From positions 868,001 to 932,000 of the forward strand of contig JACKIU010000001.1 in assembly GCA_020638295.1 (NCBI GenBank): a stretch of 64,000 nucleotides of DNA, read 5' to 3'. This DNA is from Rhodospirillales bacterium. GTDB taxonomy: Bacteria; Pseudomonadota; Alphaproteobacteria; Micavibrionales; Micavibrionaceae. This document shows, piece by piece, positions 25,181 to 34,184 of the stretch; position 1 is the first letter of the stretch, and the number at the start of each line of letters is the position of its first letter. Below the pieces are notes generated by a model. It was given only the letters and a program-made list of their open reading frames with translations, did not search any database and had not been told where the DNA came from. A program made the translations under genes and the position numbers.

Positions 25181-25753
25181 TTATCCGTCGTTTAGTTGCG
25201 CAACGCGGAGCTGGCGGGCGCGGGTGAGGATTGAATCTTCAAGCTGACGGGCGGTTTCGGCGGACGGTTTCACGTCCTGCCATGAGCCTTTTGACCTCAC
25301 CTGTTTAAAGACACGAACCTGAATACCGTCAGAGCGGAGCTGGCGACTCAAAATAAATACATTCAGTTTGAAACGCTCATCAGGGGTTTCGGCCGGGGTG
25401 TACCAGTCGGTGAGAATCACGCCGCCGAACGGATCGGCGCTGGCCAGAGGCATGAAGGATACGGTATCCAAAGAGGCGCGCCAGAGGAAGCTGTTGACGG
25501 CAATGCCGGAGCCGCCGTCCTCATTATCTTCATCTTTGCGTCCGCCGCCGATGGACAGGCCGCCGGGGCCGAAGATACTGGCAGGTTTTGAGTAAATATC
25601 GTTTTCGTTGGCGCCACGCTCTGCACCGGTCGGGTATTTGGCTTCGGTCTGTATTGCTCCGCTGTCATCGGTACTGGAACCGCAGGCTGTCATTGTCAGT
25701 GCGGATAAGGCCAAAATCGAAACAGATAAAAAGTTTTTACGCGCTGCCGTCAT
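25181..25753 (-). CDS. DUF3576 lipoprotein
   Basis: A 190-residue lipoprotein of the alphaproteobacterial DUF3576 family. The signal peptide ends LTMTAC, giving a lipidated cysteine. A glycine- and acidic-rich linker (GGGRKDEDNEDGGSG) precedes the conserved domain NSFLWRASLDTVSFMPLASADPFGG. DUF3576 genes commonly sit before leuS-lptE, as here, suggesting an outer-membrane or LPS link, though no activity is known to me. I chose the ATG at 25753; a start nine codons upstream is possible. Confidence 0.85.
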   Translation of the reverse strand: MTAARKNFLSVSILALSALTMTACGSSTDDSGAIQTEAKYPTGAERGANENDIYSKPASIFGPGGLSIGGGRKDEDNEDGGSGIAVNSFLWRASLDTVSFMPLASADPFGGVILTDWYTPAETPDERFKLNVFILSRQLRSDGIQVRVFKQVRSKGSWQDVKPSAETARQLEDSILTRARQLRVAQLNDG

Positions 25754-26007
25754 GGTTGCTCTATATATCTTGTGAAACATACATATAAGTGATTAGCATG
25801 GGTTGGCAAGGTCCTCAAGCGGCATTTCGATGTGTTGCAAAAATGCAACGCTTAATAAAAAAGATGAGTCCGACCTTTACATCCGCGTTGAAACCCGGAA
25901 GCGATTCAGGCTTATTGGGTGTGTCCATTGGGTAACAGTGGATGGTTGGTTTTCCCTAAATCAACGTGTTCAACAAATTATCATCTGTTTAAATTGGAGG
26001 AATGATA

Positions 26008-27213
26008 ATGAAAAAGGTACTTTTAAGCACAGTCGCTGTTGCCGGTTTGGCTATGATCGCCAATCCTGCTGCTGCTCAAGTTCAGCTTGAGCTCGGCGGT
26101 TGGTTCAAGGGCTACGGTGCATACGTAGACCAAGATGACAAAGATGGCGCAATTACCGATGCTAACAGTGTCGGTGTTGTTCGTCATACAGAAGTTCACT
26201 TCGGTGGCGAAACGACTCTGGACAACGGTCTGACAGTTGGTGCGCATATTGAAGCTGAAGCTGACGGTGTTGACGCTTTTGCTGTTGAAGAAAGCTATGT
26301 TTACTTCTCCGGCGGCTGGGGTCGCGTTAACTTCGGTGCTGAAGACGGTGCGCAATACCTGTTGCAGGTTGCCGCTCCTTCTGCAGACTCCAACATTGAC
26401 GGTCTGCGTCAGTTCGTTCAGCCTGTAAACTACGCTGTTGCAAACTCTGCAACTTTGACAGCAGCAGCTCTGAACGGCTTCGATTACGAAGCCAACGTAA
26501 CGGGCTATTCCGACAAACTGACTTACCTGTCTCCGATCATGAACGGTTTCCAAGGCGGTCTGTCTTGGACTCCTGACCTGAACGGTGCTACAGGTGGTGC
26601 TGCTACGACAGCATACAACACGAACGCTCCTGACTTTGCTGGTGTTCTGACTGATAATCAGGACGACACTTTCGGTGCAGCTTATGAAGTTGCTTTGCGT
26701 TATGAAGGTCAGTTCAACAATGTTGGCGTGATTGCCGGTGCTGGTTACACACACCTTGATCGTGAAGCCAATGTTGGCGCTTATGCTGCTGGCGACGCTC
26801 AAGACGACCGGACAGTCTGGAACGTTGGTATCGACTTGGATATCGGACCTTTCGGTATTGGTGCATCTTACTCTGAAGATGACTACGGTGAGATCCGTAA
26901 CGCTGCCAACACAGGGACGCTGGATGATGAAGAAACCATCGTTGTCGGGATCGACTACACAACCGGTCCGTTCAAACTCGGCGCGTCTTACATGAACCAA
27001 GACGGTACACAAAACATTGCCGGTCTGACTGGTAACGACGGTGTTGAAACCGACCGTTACACTGGTGGTGTTGTATACACCTACGGTCCTGGCATGACAT
27101 TCCGTGGTTCTGTATCTCACATCAACCATGACAACGTGTCCGACTTGGGTGCCGGTAATGGTGACGAAACTGATGCAACAAGCATTCTGCTTGGTACACA
27201 AATCAACTTCTAA
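26008..27213 (+). CDS. Outer-membrane porin
   Basis: A 401-residue porin with a signal peptide (MKKVLLSTVAVAGLAMIANPAAA) followed by alternating beta-strands and a C-terminal phenylalanine (LGTQINF), the signal for outer-membrane insertion. It resembles the general Gram-negative porins that form trimers of 16-stranded barrels. I chose ATG 26008 because GGAGG is 7 bases upstream; the ATG at 26002 is too close. Codon use is biased to GGT, GCT and GTT, unlike its neighbours, as expected of an abundant protein. A strong terminator follows. Confidence 0.92.
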   Translation: MKKVLLSTVAVAGLAMIANPAAAQVQLELGGWFKGYGAYVDQDDKDGAITDANSVGVVRHTEVHFGGETTLDNGLTVGAHIEAEADGVDAFAVEESYVYFSGGWGRVNFGAEDGAQYLLQVAAPSADSNIDGLRQFVQPVNYAVANSATLTAAALNGFDYEANVTGYSDKLTYLSPIMNGFQGGLSWTPDLNGATGGAATTAYNTNAPDFAGVLTDNQDDTFGAAYEVALRYEGQFNNVGVIAGAGYTHLDREANVGAYAAGDAQDDRTVWNVGIDLDIGPFGIGASYSEDDYGEIRNAANTGTLDDEETIVVGIDYTTGPFKLGASYMNQDGTQNIAGLTGNDGVETDRYTGGVVYTYGPGMTFRGSVSHINHDNVSDLGAGNGDETDATSILLGTQINF

Positions 27214-27242
27214 TCGGAGTTTGATTTCATAAGGATTTTGAG

Positions 27243-27271
27243 AGGGCGCTTCGCGGCGCCCTTTCTTTTTT
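27243..27271 (+). terminator. Rho-independent terminator of the porin gene
   Basis: Stem GGGCGC/GCGCCC (27244-27249 with 27256-27261) with a TTCGCG loop, followed by TTTCTTTTTTG. Confidence 0.85.
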
Positions 27272-27281
27272 GTTCGGTTTT

Positions 27282-27460
27282 GTCATTGCGAGACGGGCCG
27301 CAAGCCCGGCGCGGCAATCTATGTGTTATACCGTTTCGCATTCATTGAACGAACATCAAGACCGTCATCGCGAGCGACCAGCGGGAGCGCGGCGATCCAG
27401 AAATCCCGCTCTTTGGCCTCTGGATTGCTTCGTCGGCAAAAAAGCCTCCTCGCAATGACG
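27282..27460. repeat. Palindromic repeat cluster, GTCATTGCGAG family
   Basis: The segment begins GTCATTGCGAG and ends CTCGCAATGAC, with a GTCATCGCGAGCGACCAGCG unit and its inverted partner GATTGCTTCGTCGGC inside it. It fills most of the 412-bp gap between the porin and yggS genes. Another copy lies at 40137-40212. Confidence 0.75.
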
Positions 27461-27625
27461 GTAGCAACGTAATCCCTTGCCTAAATAGGAAATATATCCT
27501 ATTATCATTTGTCGGCGGGCATGCCGGTTATGGTTATGGCCAGGGGGCGGGGGCCCCATAAAAAGTGAAAAACAAACTGATAAAGTCTAAAATGACTTTT
27601 AAAACAAGGGATTATAAGGGGCGTT

Positions 27626-28303
27626 ATGGGGCAAATCGCTGAAAATCTTGAAATTATTCATGCCCAGATTGCGAAAGCGGCGCACGATGCCGGGCGCGAC
27701 CCGTATGATGTGCAATTGGTTGCGGTGAGCAAGGTGCAGCCCGAGGCGCGGATCGAGGAGGCCTTGGCGGCCGGCCAGCGGTGCTATGGCGAAAATAGAG
27801 TGCAGGAAGCGCAAGGGCGCTGGGCTGAACGGCGCGCGGGATGTCCAGAGTTAAAACTGCATCTGATCGGGCCGCTGCAGACCAATAAGGTCAAAGATGC
27901 GGTTGCGTTGTTTGATGTGATTGAAACGGTGGACCGGGAAAAGCTGGCGAGCGCGCTGGCCAAAGAGATGGCCAAGCAAGGGCGGGTTTTGCCGTGTTTT
28001 ATTCAGGTCAATACCGGTGAGGAAGACCAAAAGGCCGGGATTGCTCCGGCGGATCTTGAAGATTTTTACCGGTTTTGCGTTGAGGCGTGTGGGCTGAATG
28101 TCGTTGGGTTGATGTGCATTCCGCCGGTGGATGAACCGGCCGCGTTGCATTTTGCTTTGTTGAAGAAACATGCCGATGCGCTGGGGCTTTCTCAGCTCAG
28201 CATGGGAATGAGCGCGGATTTCGAAACTGCGATTGCTCTTGGTGCAACGCTGGTGCGAGTGGGTACGGGCGTGTTTGGCGCGCGCGTGGCCGCTCCTCAT
28301 TAA
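27626..28303 (+). CDS. yggS: YggS-family pyridoxal phosphate homeostasis protein
   Basis: A 225-residue PLP-binding protein of the YggS/PROSC family, which buffers free pyridoxal phosphate and keeps amino acid and vitamin B6 pools balanced. The PLP lysine is in LVAVSKVQP, and the HLIGPLQTNKVKDAV and GMSADFETAIALGATLVRVGTGVFG motifs are typical. Single TIM-barrel domain, full length. It stands alone and its stop overlaps that of the converging hypothetical gene by 4 bases. Confidence 0.93.
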   Translation: MGQIAENLEIIHAQIAKAAHDAGRDPYDVQLVAVSKVQPEARIEEALAAGQRCYGENRVQEAQGRWAERRAGCPELKLHLIGPLQTNKVKDAVALFDVIETVDREKLASALAKEMAKQGRVLPCFIQVNTGEEDQKAGIAPADLEDFYRFCVEACGLNVVGLMCIPPVDEPAALHFALLKKHADALGLSQLSMGMSADFETAIALGATLVRVGTGVFGARVAAPH

Positions 28304-29106
28304 TCATTGTAATTATAGCTGAGGCGGACCTGAGTAATCGGTTCGCGGCGCGGCAGCGGTGTTTGTTTGAGATCGGGGTAGCTCACGCGGCTGACCGCTC
28401 CGGCGGTGCGTCCGTTGGCGGCCGGGGCGCGTTCAATGACGATTTTAGGCTGGGCTTTCATATCGACAAAGCTGAGCAAATTGCCGGGCAGGTCTTCGGA
28501 CGCGCTCGCATATTCGTGGGTTTCAGCGGTATCTTGTGCGGCGGCGAGGCGGATTTCGGGGGCGCTGTTGCTCGGCGGTTCCTGTGAACGGTATGTCGGG
28601 GCCTTGCCTTCGAATGCCATGGCAAACGCGTTGCCGGCCAGATCCTTGCCGGTTTCGTATTCGACGATGACATTGGCTAAACCGCTGGCCGCGCCTAAAG
28701 GGCCACCGAAGATCGCGCCGCCCATGATTTTGCCGATGGGCTTGATTTCATCCCCGGTTAGCTCCCGATAAACGTGGCCGACAACGGGTAGATGGTGCAA
28801 TGGGTTGATCATATCAATGAGATCGCCAAAGCTGAATTCTTCACTTTGGGCTTGGGAGCTTGTATTTTGTGTTGTTTGTGTCGGGTGATAACCCAGAGCG
28901 TTTTCACTTAAGGGGACTTTGGTTTGATCGAGCGCGCCGGACAAGGCATTTTCGACGTTGTGCGCAAGATTTTCACCGGGTTTGATCGTTTCCCAGATCG
29001 GGACAGAGCCGCCCATGCGCTCGTTTTTGACCATGCGCAGGACTTTGGTCGGCGCGGTCTGCGGGCTTGGGGGCTGGTTGAGGGCGCTGTAAAGTCCGTC
29101 GATCAT
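28300..29106 (-). CDS. Hypothetical protein with glycine-rich central segment
   Basis: A 268-residue protein that I do not recognise. It starts MIDGLYSALNQPPSPQTAPTK with AAAGG upstream. A weakly hydrophobic, glycine-rich stretch (GKIMGGAIFGGPLGAASGLANVIVEYETG, about residues 137-165) recalls a short membrane-associated or channel-like segment. The rest is polar and low in complexity. It converges on yggS and diverges from the winged-helix gene. No motif suggests an activity. Confidence 0.6.
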   Translation of the reverse strand: MIDGLYSALNQPPSPQTAPTKVLRMVKNERMGGSVPIWETIKPGENLAHNVENALSGALDQTKVPLSENALGYHPTQTTQNTSSQAQSEEFSFGDLIDMINPLHHLPVVGHVYRELTGDEIKPIGKIMGGAIFGGPLGAASGLANVIVEYETGKDLAGNAFAMAFEGKAPTYRSQEPPSNSAPEIRLAAAQDTAETHEYASASEDLPGNLLSFVDMKAQPKIVIERAPAANGRTAGAVSRVSYPDLKQTPLPRREPITQVRLSYNYND

Positions 29107-29240
29107 ATAAAAACCTTTCCCTTCAGTGTGTTGCAAGGGCTATGCCAAGTGCGCATTTGTAAAATGGCTAGAAAAAACAAATGGTTGGGCGTATTGTGAG
29201 GGCTGGAATGGGCTTGGCGGCCGGGAGATTTTTGCCTGAA

Positions 29241-29840
29241 ATGACTGAGAAATTGCCGATTTTTGTGATTCATACAGATGAAATTGTGTGCCGGGCGATC
29301 GAAAAAGCGCTGGGGGCGCATTTGGCGGGTGGACGGGATTATCAGGTTTGTACGCCCGGTCAATTGGGCCGGGACGTGCATTCATCTCACTGTGTTGCGC
29401 TGGGTGAGGCCGGGGAAGTATTAGGCGCCCGGGCCGGTGTGCATATGGCGTTGCCGGTGCGGATGGGCGCGCTGGGTGATCGGCTTTTGCGGATGGATAA
29501 GGCGCTGGCAGCGTGCGCTGGCCCTATAGAATTGCCGTTTGCCGGATGGGTGCTGGATGCCACGCATAACCTTTTGTGCAAAGAAGACGGCAGTGAAGGC
29601 GATGCGATGCGTTTGACCGAAAAGGAAACGGCGATTTTGAAGATTTTGCATGCGGCTTCGGGTGAGGCGGTATCGCGTGAAGCGTTGCTGGATCAGGTTT
29701 GGGGGTATGTTGACGGCGTTGAGACGCATACGCTGGAAACGCATATATATAGATTGCGTCAGAAAATCGAAGTAGACCCCAGTGCGCCGGAAGTTTTGCT
29801 GACCTGTGAGGCCGGATATCAATTGGTTTTGGGTGTTTAA
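29241..29840 (+). CDS. OmpR/PhoB-type winged-helix regulator with degenerate receiver
   Basis: A 199-residue protein with a C-terminal winged-helix DNA-binding domain (TEKETAILKILHAASGEAVSREALLDQVWG, then TLETHIYRLRQKIE and a GYQL ending) as in OmpR-family regulators. The N-terminal part (LPIFVIHTDEIVCRAIEKALGAH) starts like a receiver domain but I see no clear phosphoacceptor aspartate, so it may act without phosphorylation. No histidine kinase is adjacent. Starts at 29181 and 29208 are possible; I chose ATG 29241 because the receiver-like domain begins right after it. Confidence 0.75.
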   Translation: MTEKLPIFVIHTDEIVCRAIEKALGAHLAGGRDYQVCTPGQLGRDVHSSHCVALGEAGEVLGARAGVHMALPVRMGALGDRLLRMDKALAACAGPIELPFAGWVLDATHNLLCKEDGSEGDAMRLTEKETAILKILHAASGEAVSREALLDQVWGYVDGVETHTLETHIYRLRQKIEVDPSAPEVLLTCEAGYQLVLGV

Positions 29841-30415
29841 AGTGCAGCTTTCATTTTACTGACGGCACCGGTCAGACTGTCCAAGAATGTTGCGGCGCGT
29901 TCGATGTGCAGGATTTCAATTCCGGCGTCTTCAAGAAGCTTTAAATCTTCGATGAGTGTGTGAATGGTGCGGATATCCCCGGCGCTGATTTCAAGGGCGG
30001 GGCCGTCACCGGCGGCATCGGTGGTTTCAAACAAAACCGTATTTTTCTCTCCCGCATGGGCGGTGCTCGCGTAGGCGCTGGCGGCGCGCGCCGCCGGATG
30101 GATTTGCGGATTGGGCGGGGGGGCCACGGACTCTTCGGAAGTCTGCTTGGCTGTCATATCCGGGTTTGGCTGTTTCCGATTTGCTTCGCCGGAGGTTTCT
30201 TCGGGGTTGTTGCGCAGGAAGTCTTCAAGGAAAATCCGCAATGCCTCTACGGCTACGGTGGCTCCGGCTTCATCAATGTCTGTTTCGGCTTCCGCATCTT
30301 TTTTGCTCCGGCGGCGTTCAAAGTCCGGGTCGTGACGCTGGATGCCCTGACGCGTGTCGGTTTGTTCCGCGTGTCTTGGTTTTAGGGGCAAAATCTTTGA
30401 AAGCTCTGAAAACAT
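29837..30415 (-). CDS. Hypothetical protein
   Basis: A 192-residue hydrophilic protein not recognised. It starts MFSELSKILPLKPRHAEQTDTRQG, has a charged middle with low-complexity, alanine- and proline-rich parts, and a helical C-terminus (IRTIHTLIEDLKLLEDAGIEILHIERAATFLDSL). No signal peptide or membrane segment. It converges on the winged-helix regulator with a 4-base overlap of stops and diverges from the Smr gene. Function unknown. Confidence 0.55.
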   Translation of the reverse strand: MFSELSKILPLKPRHAEQTDTRQGIQRHDPDFERRRSKKDAEAETDIDEAGATVAVEALRIFLEDFLRNNPEETSGEANRKQPNPDMTAKQTSEESVAPPPNPQIHPAARAASAYASTAHAGEKNTVLFETTDAAGDGPALEISAGDIRTIHTLIEDLKLLEDAGIEILHIERAATFLDSLTGAVSKMKAAL

Positions 30416-30482
30416 TATATTTTTCCTGCTTTTACCATCATATTATAGCAAAAATGCAGATTTTGTGCCATAAGCTGGTTTT

Positions 30483-31022
30483 ATGGATGATGAGGGCGAC
30501 AAAGATTTATGGGATTTGGTGACGCGCGATGTGAAAAAGATCGCGCGGGAAGAGTCATTAACGGAGGAAAAGCCGAAATCATCACAGTCTCAACGGCCTA
30601 AAACGGTGTTTGTGCGAAGCGAAAAGCATGAGGGTGTGCCGGTTGCGTACAAAGATAAGGCGCATGCCGGAGTGGGGTTGGATCGCAAGAACGCGGAGAA
30701 ATTGCGCAAAGGGTTGTTTCCGCTTGAGGGTCGGCTGGATTTACATGGAATGCGTCGGGTGCAAGCGCGCGCGGCGCTGGAGGATTTTATTGTAGGGGCG
30801 CAAGCCTCAGGTAAGCGTTGTGTTCTGGTCATCACCGGTAAAGGTGCGGGCTCAGATGGGCGGCGCGATCCTCTGACGGCTGGGGACGGCGTATTGCGTC
30901 GCGAAGTTCCAGTGTGGTTGTCGGAGCCGCCATTGTCCAGTCTGGTTTTGAAGAATGTTCCCGCGCAGCCGCGTCATGGTGGGGAAGGGGCGTTTTATGT
31001 GTTGTTGCGGCGCGAGCGCTAA
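30483..31022 (+). CDS. Smr-domain protein
   Basis: A 179-residue protein with a C-terminal Smr domain (about residues 80-178): LDLHGM, VLVITGKGAGSDG, GVLRREVPVWLSEP and HGGEGAFYVLLRR are the expected blocks. Stand-alone Smr proteins bind or nick nucleic acid; several cleave RNA or act on stalled ribosomes. The lysine- and glutamate-rich N-terminus is variable. In Alphaproteobacteria this protein is usually linked to an MltA gene, which is missing here. The neighbouring M23 peptidase gene converges on it. Confidence 0.88.
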   Translation: MDDEGDKDLWDLVTRDVKKIAREESLTEEKPKSSQSQRPKTVFVRSEKHEGVPVAYKDKAHAGVGLDRKNAEKLRKGLFPLEGRLDLHGMRRVQARAALEDFIVGAQASGKRCVLVITGKGAGSDGRRDPLTAGDGVLRREVPVWLSEPPLSSLVLKNVPAQPRHGGEGAFYVLLRRER

Positions 31023-31025
31023 GGT

Positions 31026-32018
31026 TTATTCGATCAAGGTCTTGAATTCTTGTGTATAGGCATTATGCCCCTTGGTCTTCACGGTAACGATGCCCGTGTA
31101 CGTGCCGGGTTCAAGTGTACGCCCGCGGAGTTTGCGTCCTGTATAATAATGCTGGCGGGCGCGGGATTTATCCTGAATGATTTCGCGTTCGATGAAAACT
31201 TGCCCGTTGGGGCCCATCACTTTGAGGGTAAGCTGATCGCTTTTTTGCATTTGGTACAGGCTGACCCAGAAGACAAAAATATCGCTGATCGTCGATGGTT
31301 TTTCAGGACGCCCGGTCCCGTTATTGAGGGCCTCAAAGTCGGGGAGCTGTCCGGCAAACCCGGCATCGTAGAGGGCATAGGGCGCGTAAGGAATATCGTC
31401 TTTCCAGAAACTGCGTTTAAATTTCCCGCAGCCGTCTTCTTTGAGCATGCCGGTGAAAGGATCGATGTGGCCGCCTTCCCAGATAAGCGTGAAATGGAGA
31501 TGGGGGAATTCGGCTACGCCGGAGTGACCGACAAGTCCGATCGTTTGTCCTTCTTTGACTTGTTCACCGGGTTTGACCTTGATTGAGCCGTTTTTGAGGT
31601 GGCAGTAAAAGCTTTGCAGGCCCTGACCGTGGTCGATGATGATACCGTTGCCGCAATCGCGGTTGGCGGCGGTGATTTCATCGAATTGGTCTTTGGTTTT
31701 CGGATCGTCATTTTCGCCGTCACGAACGCGCAGGATTTTGCCGTCTCTGGCGGCTAGTACGCTCACGCCATTTTCCATCACTGCGCGGGATTTGAGGGCG
31801 AAATCGACGCCTTTATGGCCGTCATAGGTTTTGGCATTGCATTTAAAATCTTTGGCGTTTCCGGATGGGTCGACATCAACATAATTGGCGATCCAGCAAT
31901 TTTCCCCGAGTGCGCAGTCGATGGGCAGGCGGAAAGTCGGCTCTGGCTGAGCGTTTGCAGGCAGAATTTTGCCAATGCTCAAAAAAACCAATATAAGGGC
32001 TAAAATATATTTCAACAT
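31026..32018 (-). CDS. M23-family metallopeptidase, exported
   Basis: A 330-residue secreted protein. A signal peptide (MLKYILALILVFLSIGKILPANA) is followed by an M23 (LytM) domain with the zinc ligands in YDGHKGVDF and PHLHF and the HG(Q)GLQSFYCHL segment. Such enzymes cleave peptidoglycan cross-links. The C-terminal 130 residues (after KEDGCGKFKRSFW) form a separate beta-rich domain with VSLYQMQKSDQLTLKVMGP that I do not recognise. I chose ATG 32018; nine more codons are open upstream. Confidence 0.85.
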   Translation of the reverse strand: MLKYILALILVFLSIGKILPANAQPEPTFRLPIDCALGENCWIANYVDVDPSGNAKDFKCNAKTYDGHKGVDFALKSRAVMENGVSVLAARDGKILRVRDGENDDPKTKDQFDEITAANRDCGNGIIIDHGQGLQSFYCHLKNGSIKVKPGEQVKEGQTIGLVGHSGVAEFPHLHFTLIWEGGHIDPFTGMLKEDGCGKFKRSFWKDDIPYAPYALYDAGFAGQLPDFEALNNGTGRPEKPSTISDIFVFWVSLYQMQKSDQLTLKVMGPNGQVFIEREIIQDKSRARQHYYTGRKLRGRTLEPGTYTGIVTVKTKGHNAYTQEFKTLIE

Positions 32019-32128
32019 AGGCCGTATCAGAGCAGAAGAGAGCAATAAACATCCAGTATAAAATATTTTACATATAATATGTCCCGTGCTATATGTGTTT
32101 TTGTTTTTTGTGATTATGTGCTTGGATT

Positions 32129-32737
32129 ATGGTTCGGAAAAGATCAAATACCTCTATTTCTTTTGAGGCTGCGCTGGAGCGCCACGCACCGGTAATGCTG
32201 TATTTGCCGGGAGCGTTGTCTTTGTTTTTTGGAAAAACGGCAAAGAAAGGATTTGAAGTTTCGAAAGTTCCTGAAACGAGAAAATGGATTCAAGAGCGCG
32301 AGAGCTTTCGGGCGACGCGAGATAAAGGTTATGGCCCATCTATTTATTGTGCGCTAAAGCCTAAAAATTTGCTGGCATTTGAAAATGCGGCAAAGAGGGT
32401 TTTGGTTTTTCGATCTCCTTTGTTTATTTCTTTTGAAGATCATTATATTCCGTTTAGCGCTTTTAAGATGCGGGATAAAACGCCGGAAGATGTTGAGGCT
32501 GCTTTAATTTGTAATAAACCTGAAACCGTTTTGTTTGAGAATGAAAAATACAGAATTGGCATGCCACGCTTACGCAAAGACGAACATGGAAAGGCGTTGC
32601 CGTTTCTGCCTTATGTGGTTTTGGAGGAGGATGCGCGTGCCGTGACATGGTTGCCAATTACCGCAATATTGTCTGAGGCGCAGGTTGCTCCGCTTGCCGA
32701 TTTAACGGATCGTTTTGAGCCGCAAAGCGCTGCTTAA
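32129..32737 (+). CDS. Hypothetical protein
   Basis: A 202-residue protein that I do not recognise. Segments such as VLVFRSPLFISFEDHYIPFSAFKMRD and EKYRIGMPRLRKDEHGKALPFLPYVVLEEDARAVTWLP suggest a folded alpha/beta protein with no signal peptide. Base composition is more AT-rich than its neighbours. It sits between the M23 gene and hslU, both leftward, and its stop overlaps the hslU stop by 4 bases. Confidence 0.6.
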   Translation: MVRKRSNTSISFEAALERHAPVMLYLPGALSLFFGKTAKKGFEVSKVPETRKWIQERESFRATRDKGYGPSIYCALKPKNLLAFENAAKRVLVFRSPLFISFEDHYIPFSAFKMRDKTPEDVEAALICNKPETVLFENEKYRIGMPRLRKDEHGKALPFLPYVVLEEDARAVTWLPITAILSEAQVAPLADLTDRFEPQSAA

Positions 32738-34071
32738 AGAATAAATTTGCTTAAGTCTGCGCTTTTGACCAGTTCCTCAACATTTTTGCGGACGTAATCG
32801 GCGGTGATGGTGACGGTTTCGCCGCCGCGGTCGGAGGCGGTGAAGCTGATCTCCTCGAGCAGTTTTTCCATGACCGTATGCAGGCGGCGGGCGCCGATAT
32901 TTTCGACGTTTTCATTGACTTCAAACGACAGGCGCGAGATTTCATCAATGGCGTCGTCTTCGAATTCCAGCGTGACTTTTTCTGTGCCGATCAGGGCGAC
33001 ATATTGAGTGATCAGGCTGGCCTCGGTGTCTTTGAGGATGCGTTTGAAATCGTCCTGGGTCAGGGCACGCAGCTCAACGCGGATCGGTAGACGGCCCTGG
33101 AGTTCAGCCAGCAGATCGGACGGTTTGGCATAGTGAAACGCGCCTGAGGCGATAAACAGGACATGATCGGTTTTGACAGGGCCGTATTTGGTGGTGACCG
33201 TCGTACCTTCGATCAGGGGCAGCAGGTCGCGCTGGACGCCTTCGCGGGATACATCACCGCCACGCACATCTTGCCGTGCGGCGATCTTATCGATTTCATC
33301 GAGGAAAACGATGCCGTTTTGTTCGGCGAGTTCGAGAGCCTGAGCGGTGATTTTGTCTTCATCGAGCAGTTTATCGGATTCTTCGGCGACCAGAATGTCG
33401 TAGCTTTCATCGACGCGCATTTTCTTTTTCTTCGTGCGCTCGAAGGCTTTGCCGAACAGGTCATTCATATTGATCATACCCATTGAGGCGCCGGGCATGC
33501 CGGGAATATCCATCATACCGCCCATGGGATTGCCATTGTCGATCACCTCGATTTCAATCTCGCGCTCATTGAGCTGCCCATTGCGGAGTTTATCGCGGAA
33601 GGAATTCCGCGTGCCTTCACCGGCGGTCTGGCCGACAAGGGCGTCGAGCACACGCTCCTCGGCATAAACTTCCGCTTGGGCTTGAACCGTTTTGCGTAAA
33701 GAGTCGCGAGTCATGTGGATGGCGTTTTCAACCAGATCGCGGATGATCGATTCAACGTCTTTGCCGACATAGCCGACTTCGGTGAATTTGGTGGCTTCGA
33801 CCTTGACGAACGGAGCCTGGGCAAGCTTCGCCAGCCTGCGGGCGATTTCGGTTTTCCCGACGCCGGTCGGGCCGATCATCAGGATGTTTTTCGGGTAAAT
33901 TTCTTCCTGCAAATCGGGGTCAAGTTGCTGTCTGCGCCAGCGGTTGCGCAGGGCAATGGCGACGGCCTTTTTGGCATCGGACTGGCCGATGATGAAGCGG
34001 TCAAGCTCGGAGACGATTTCGCGCGGGGAGAAGGACGGGATGGATATGTTTTCGTTTTTCATGATCATCAT
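32734..34071 (-). CDS. hslU: ATP-dependent protease ATPase subunit HslU
   Basis: HslU is the AAA+ unfoldase that feeds proteins to the HslV peptidase. The 445-residue protein has PREIVSELDRFIIGQ, Walker A GPTGVGKT at residues 67-74, the Walker B GIVFLDEIDKIA region, the intermediate domain and the C-terminal DLSKFIL tail that docks into HslV. Length is normal. Unusually, hslV is not adjacent but starts 3.3 kb away, beyond a SulP transporter and an acidic protein. Start is uncertain among three close ATGs (34071, 34068, 34062). Confidence 0.97.
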   Translation of the reverse strand: MMIMKNENISIPSFSPREIVSELDRFIIGQSDAKKAVAIALRNRWRRQQLDPDLQEEIYPKNILMIGPTGVGKTEIARRLAKLAQAPFVKVEATKFTEVGYVGKDVESIIRDLVENAIHMTRDSLRKTVQAQAEVYAEERVLDALVGQTAGEGTRNSFRDKLRNGQLNEREIEIEVIDNGNPMGGMMDIPGMPGASMGMINMNDLFGKAFERTKKKKMRVDESYDILVAEESDKLLDEDKITAQALELAEQNGIVFLDEIDKIAARQDVRGGDVSREGVQRDLLPLIEGTTVTTKYGPVKTDHVLFIASGAFHYAKPSDLLAELQGRLPIRVELRALTQDDFKRILKDTEASLITQYVALIGTEKVTLEFEDDAIDEISRLSFEVNENVENIGARRLHTVMEKLLEEISFTASDRGGETVTITADYVRKNVEELVKSADLSKFIL

Positions 34072-34184
34072 TACATGCGATTTTAAGGCGGTAAGGTCAA
34101 GGGCGCGCGGTAATAATTTTGCTTAACTTTTTACGGCCCGAGTATTACATTTCGCACAGCCTCATATACGGAGCTTTTTGCTTT

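Noticed and set aside
26023..27201. A 392-codon open frame on the minus strand across the porin gene
   Set aside because: It is the complement of a strongly codon-biased gene that lacks certain codons; it has no domain, and the porin has signal peptide, C-terminal Phe and ribosome binding site.
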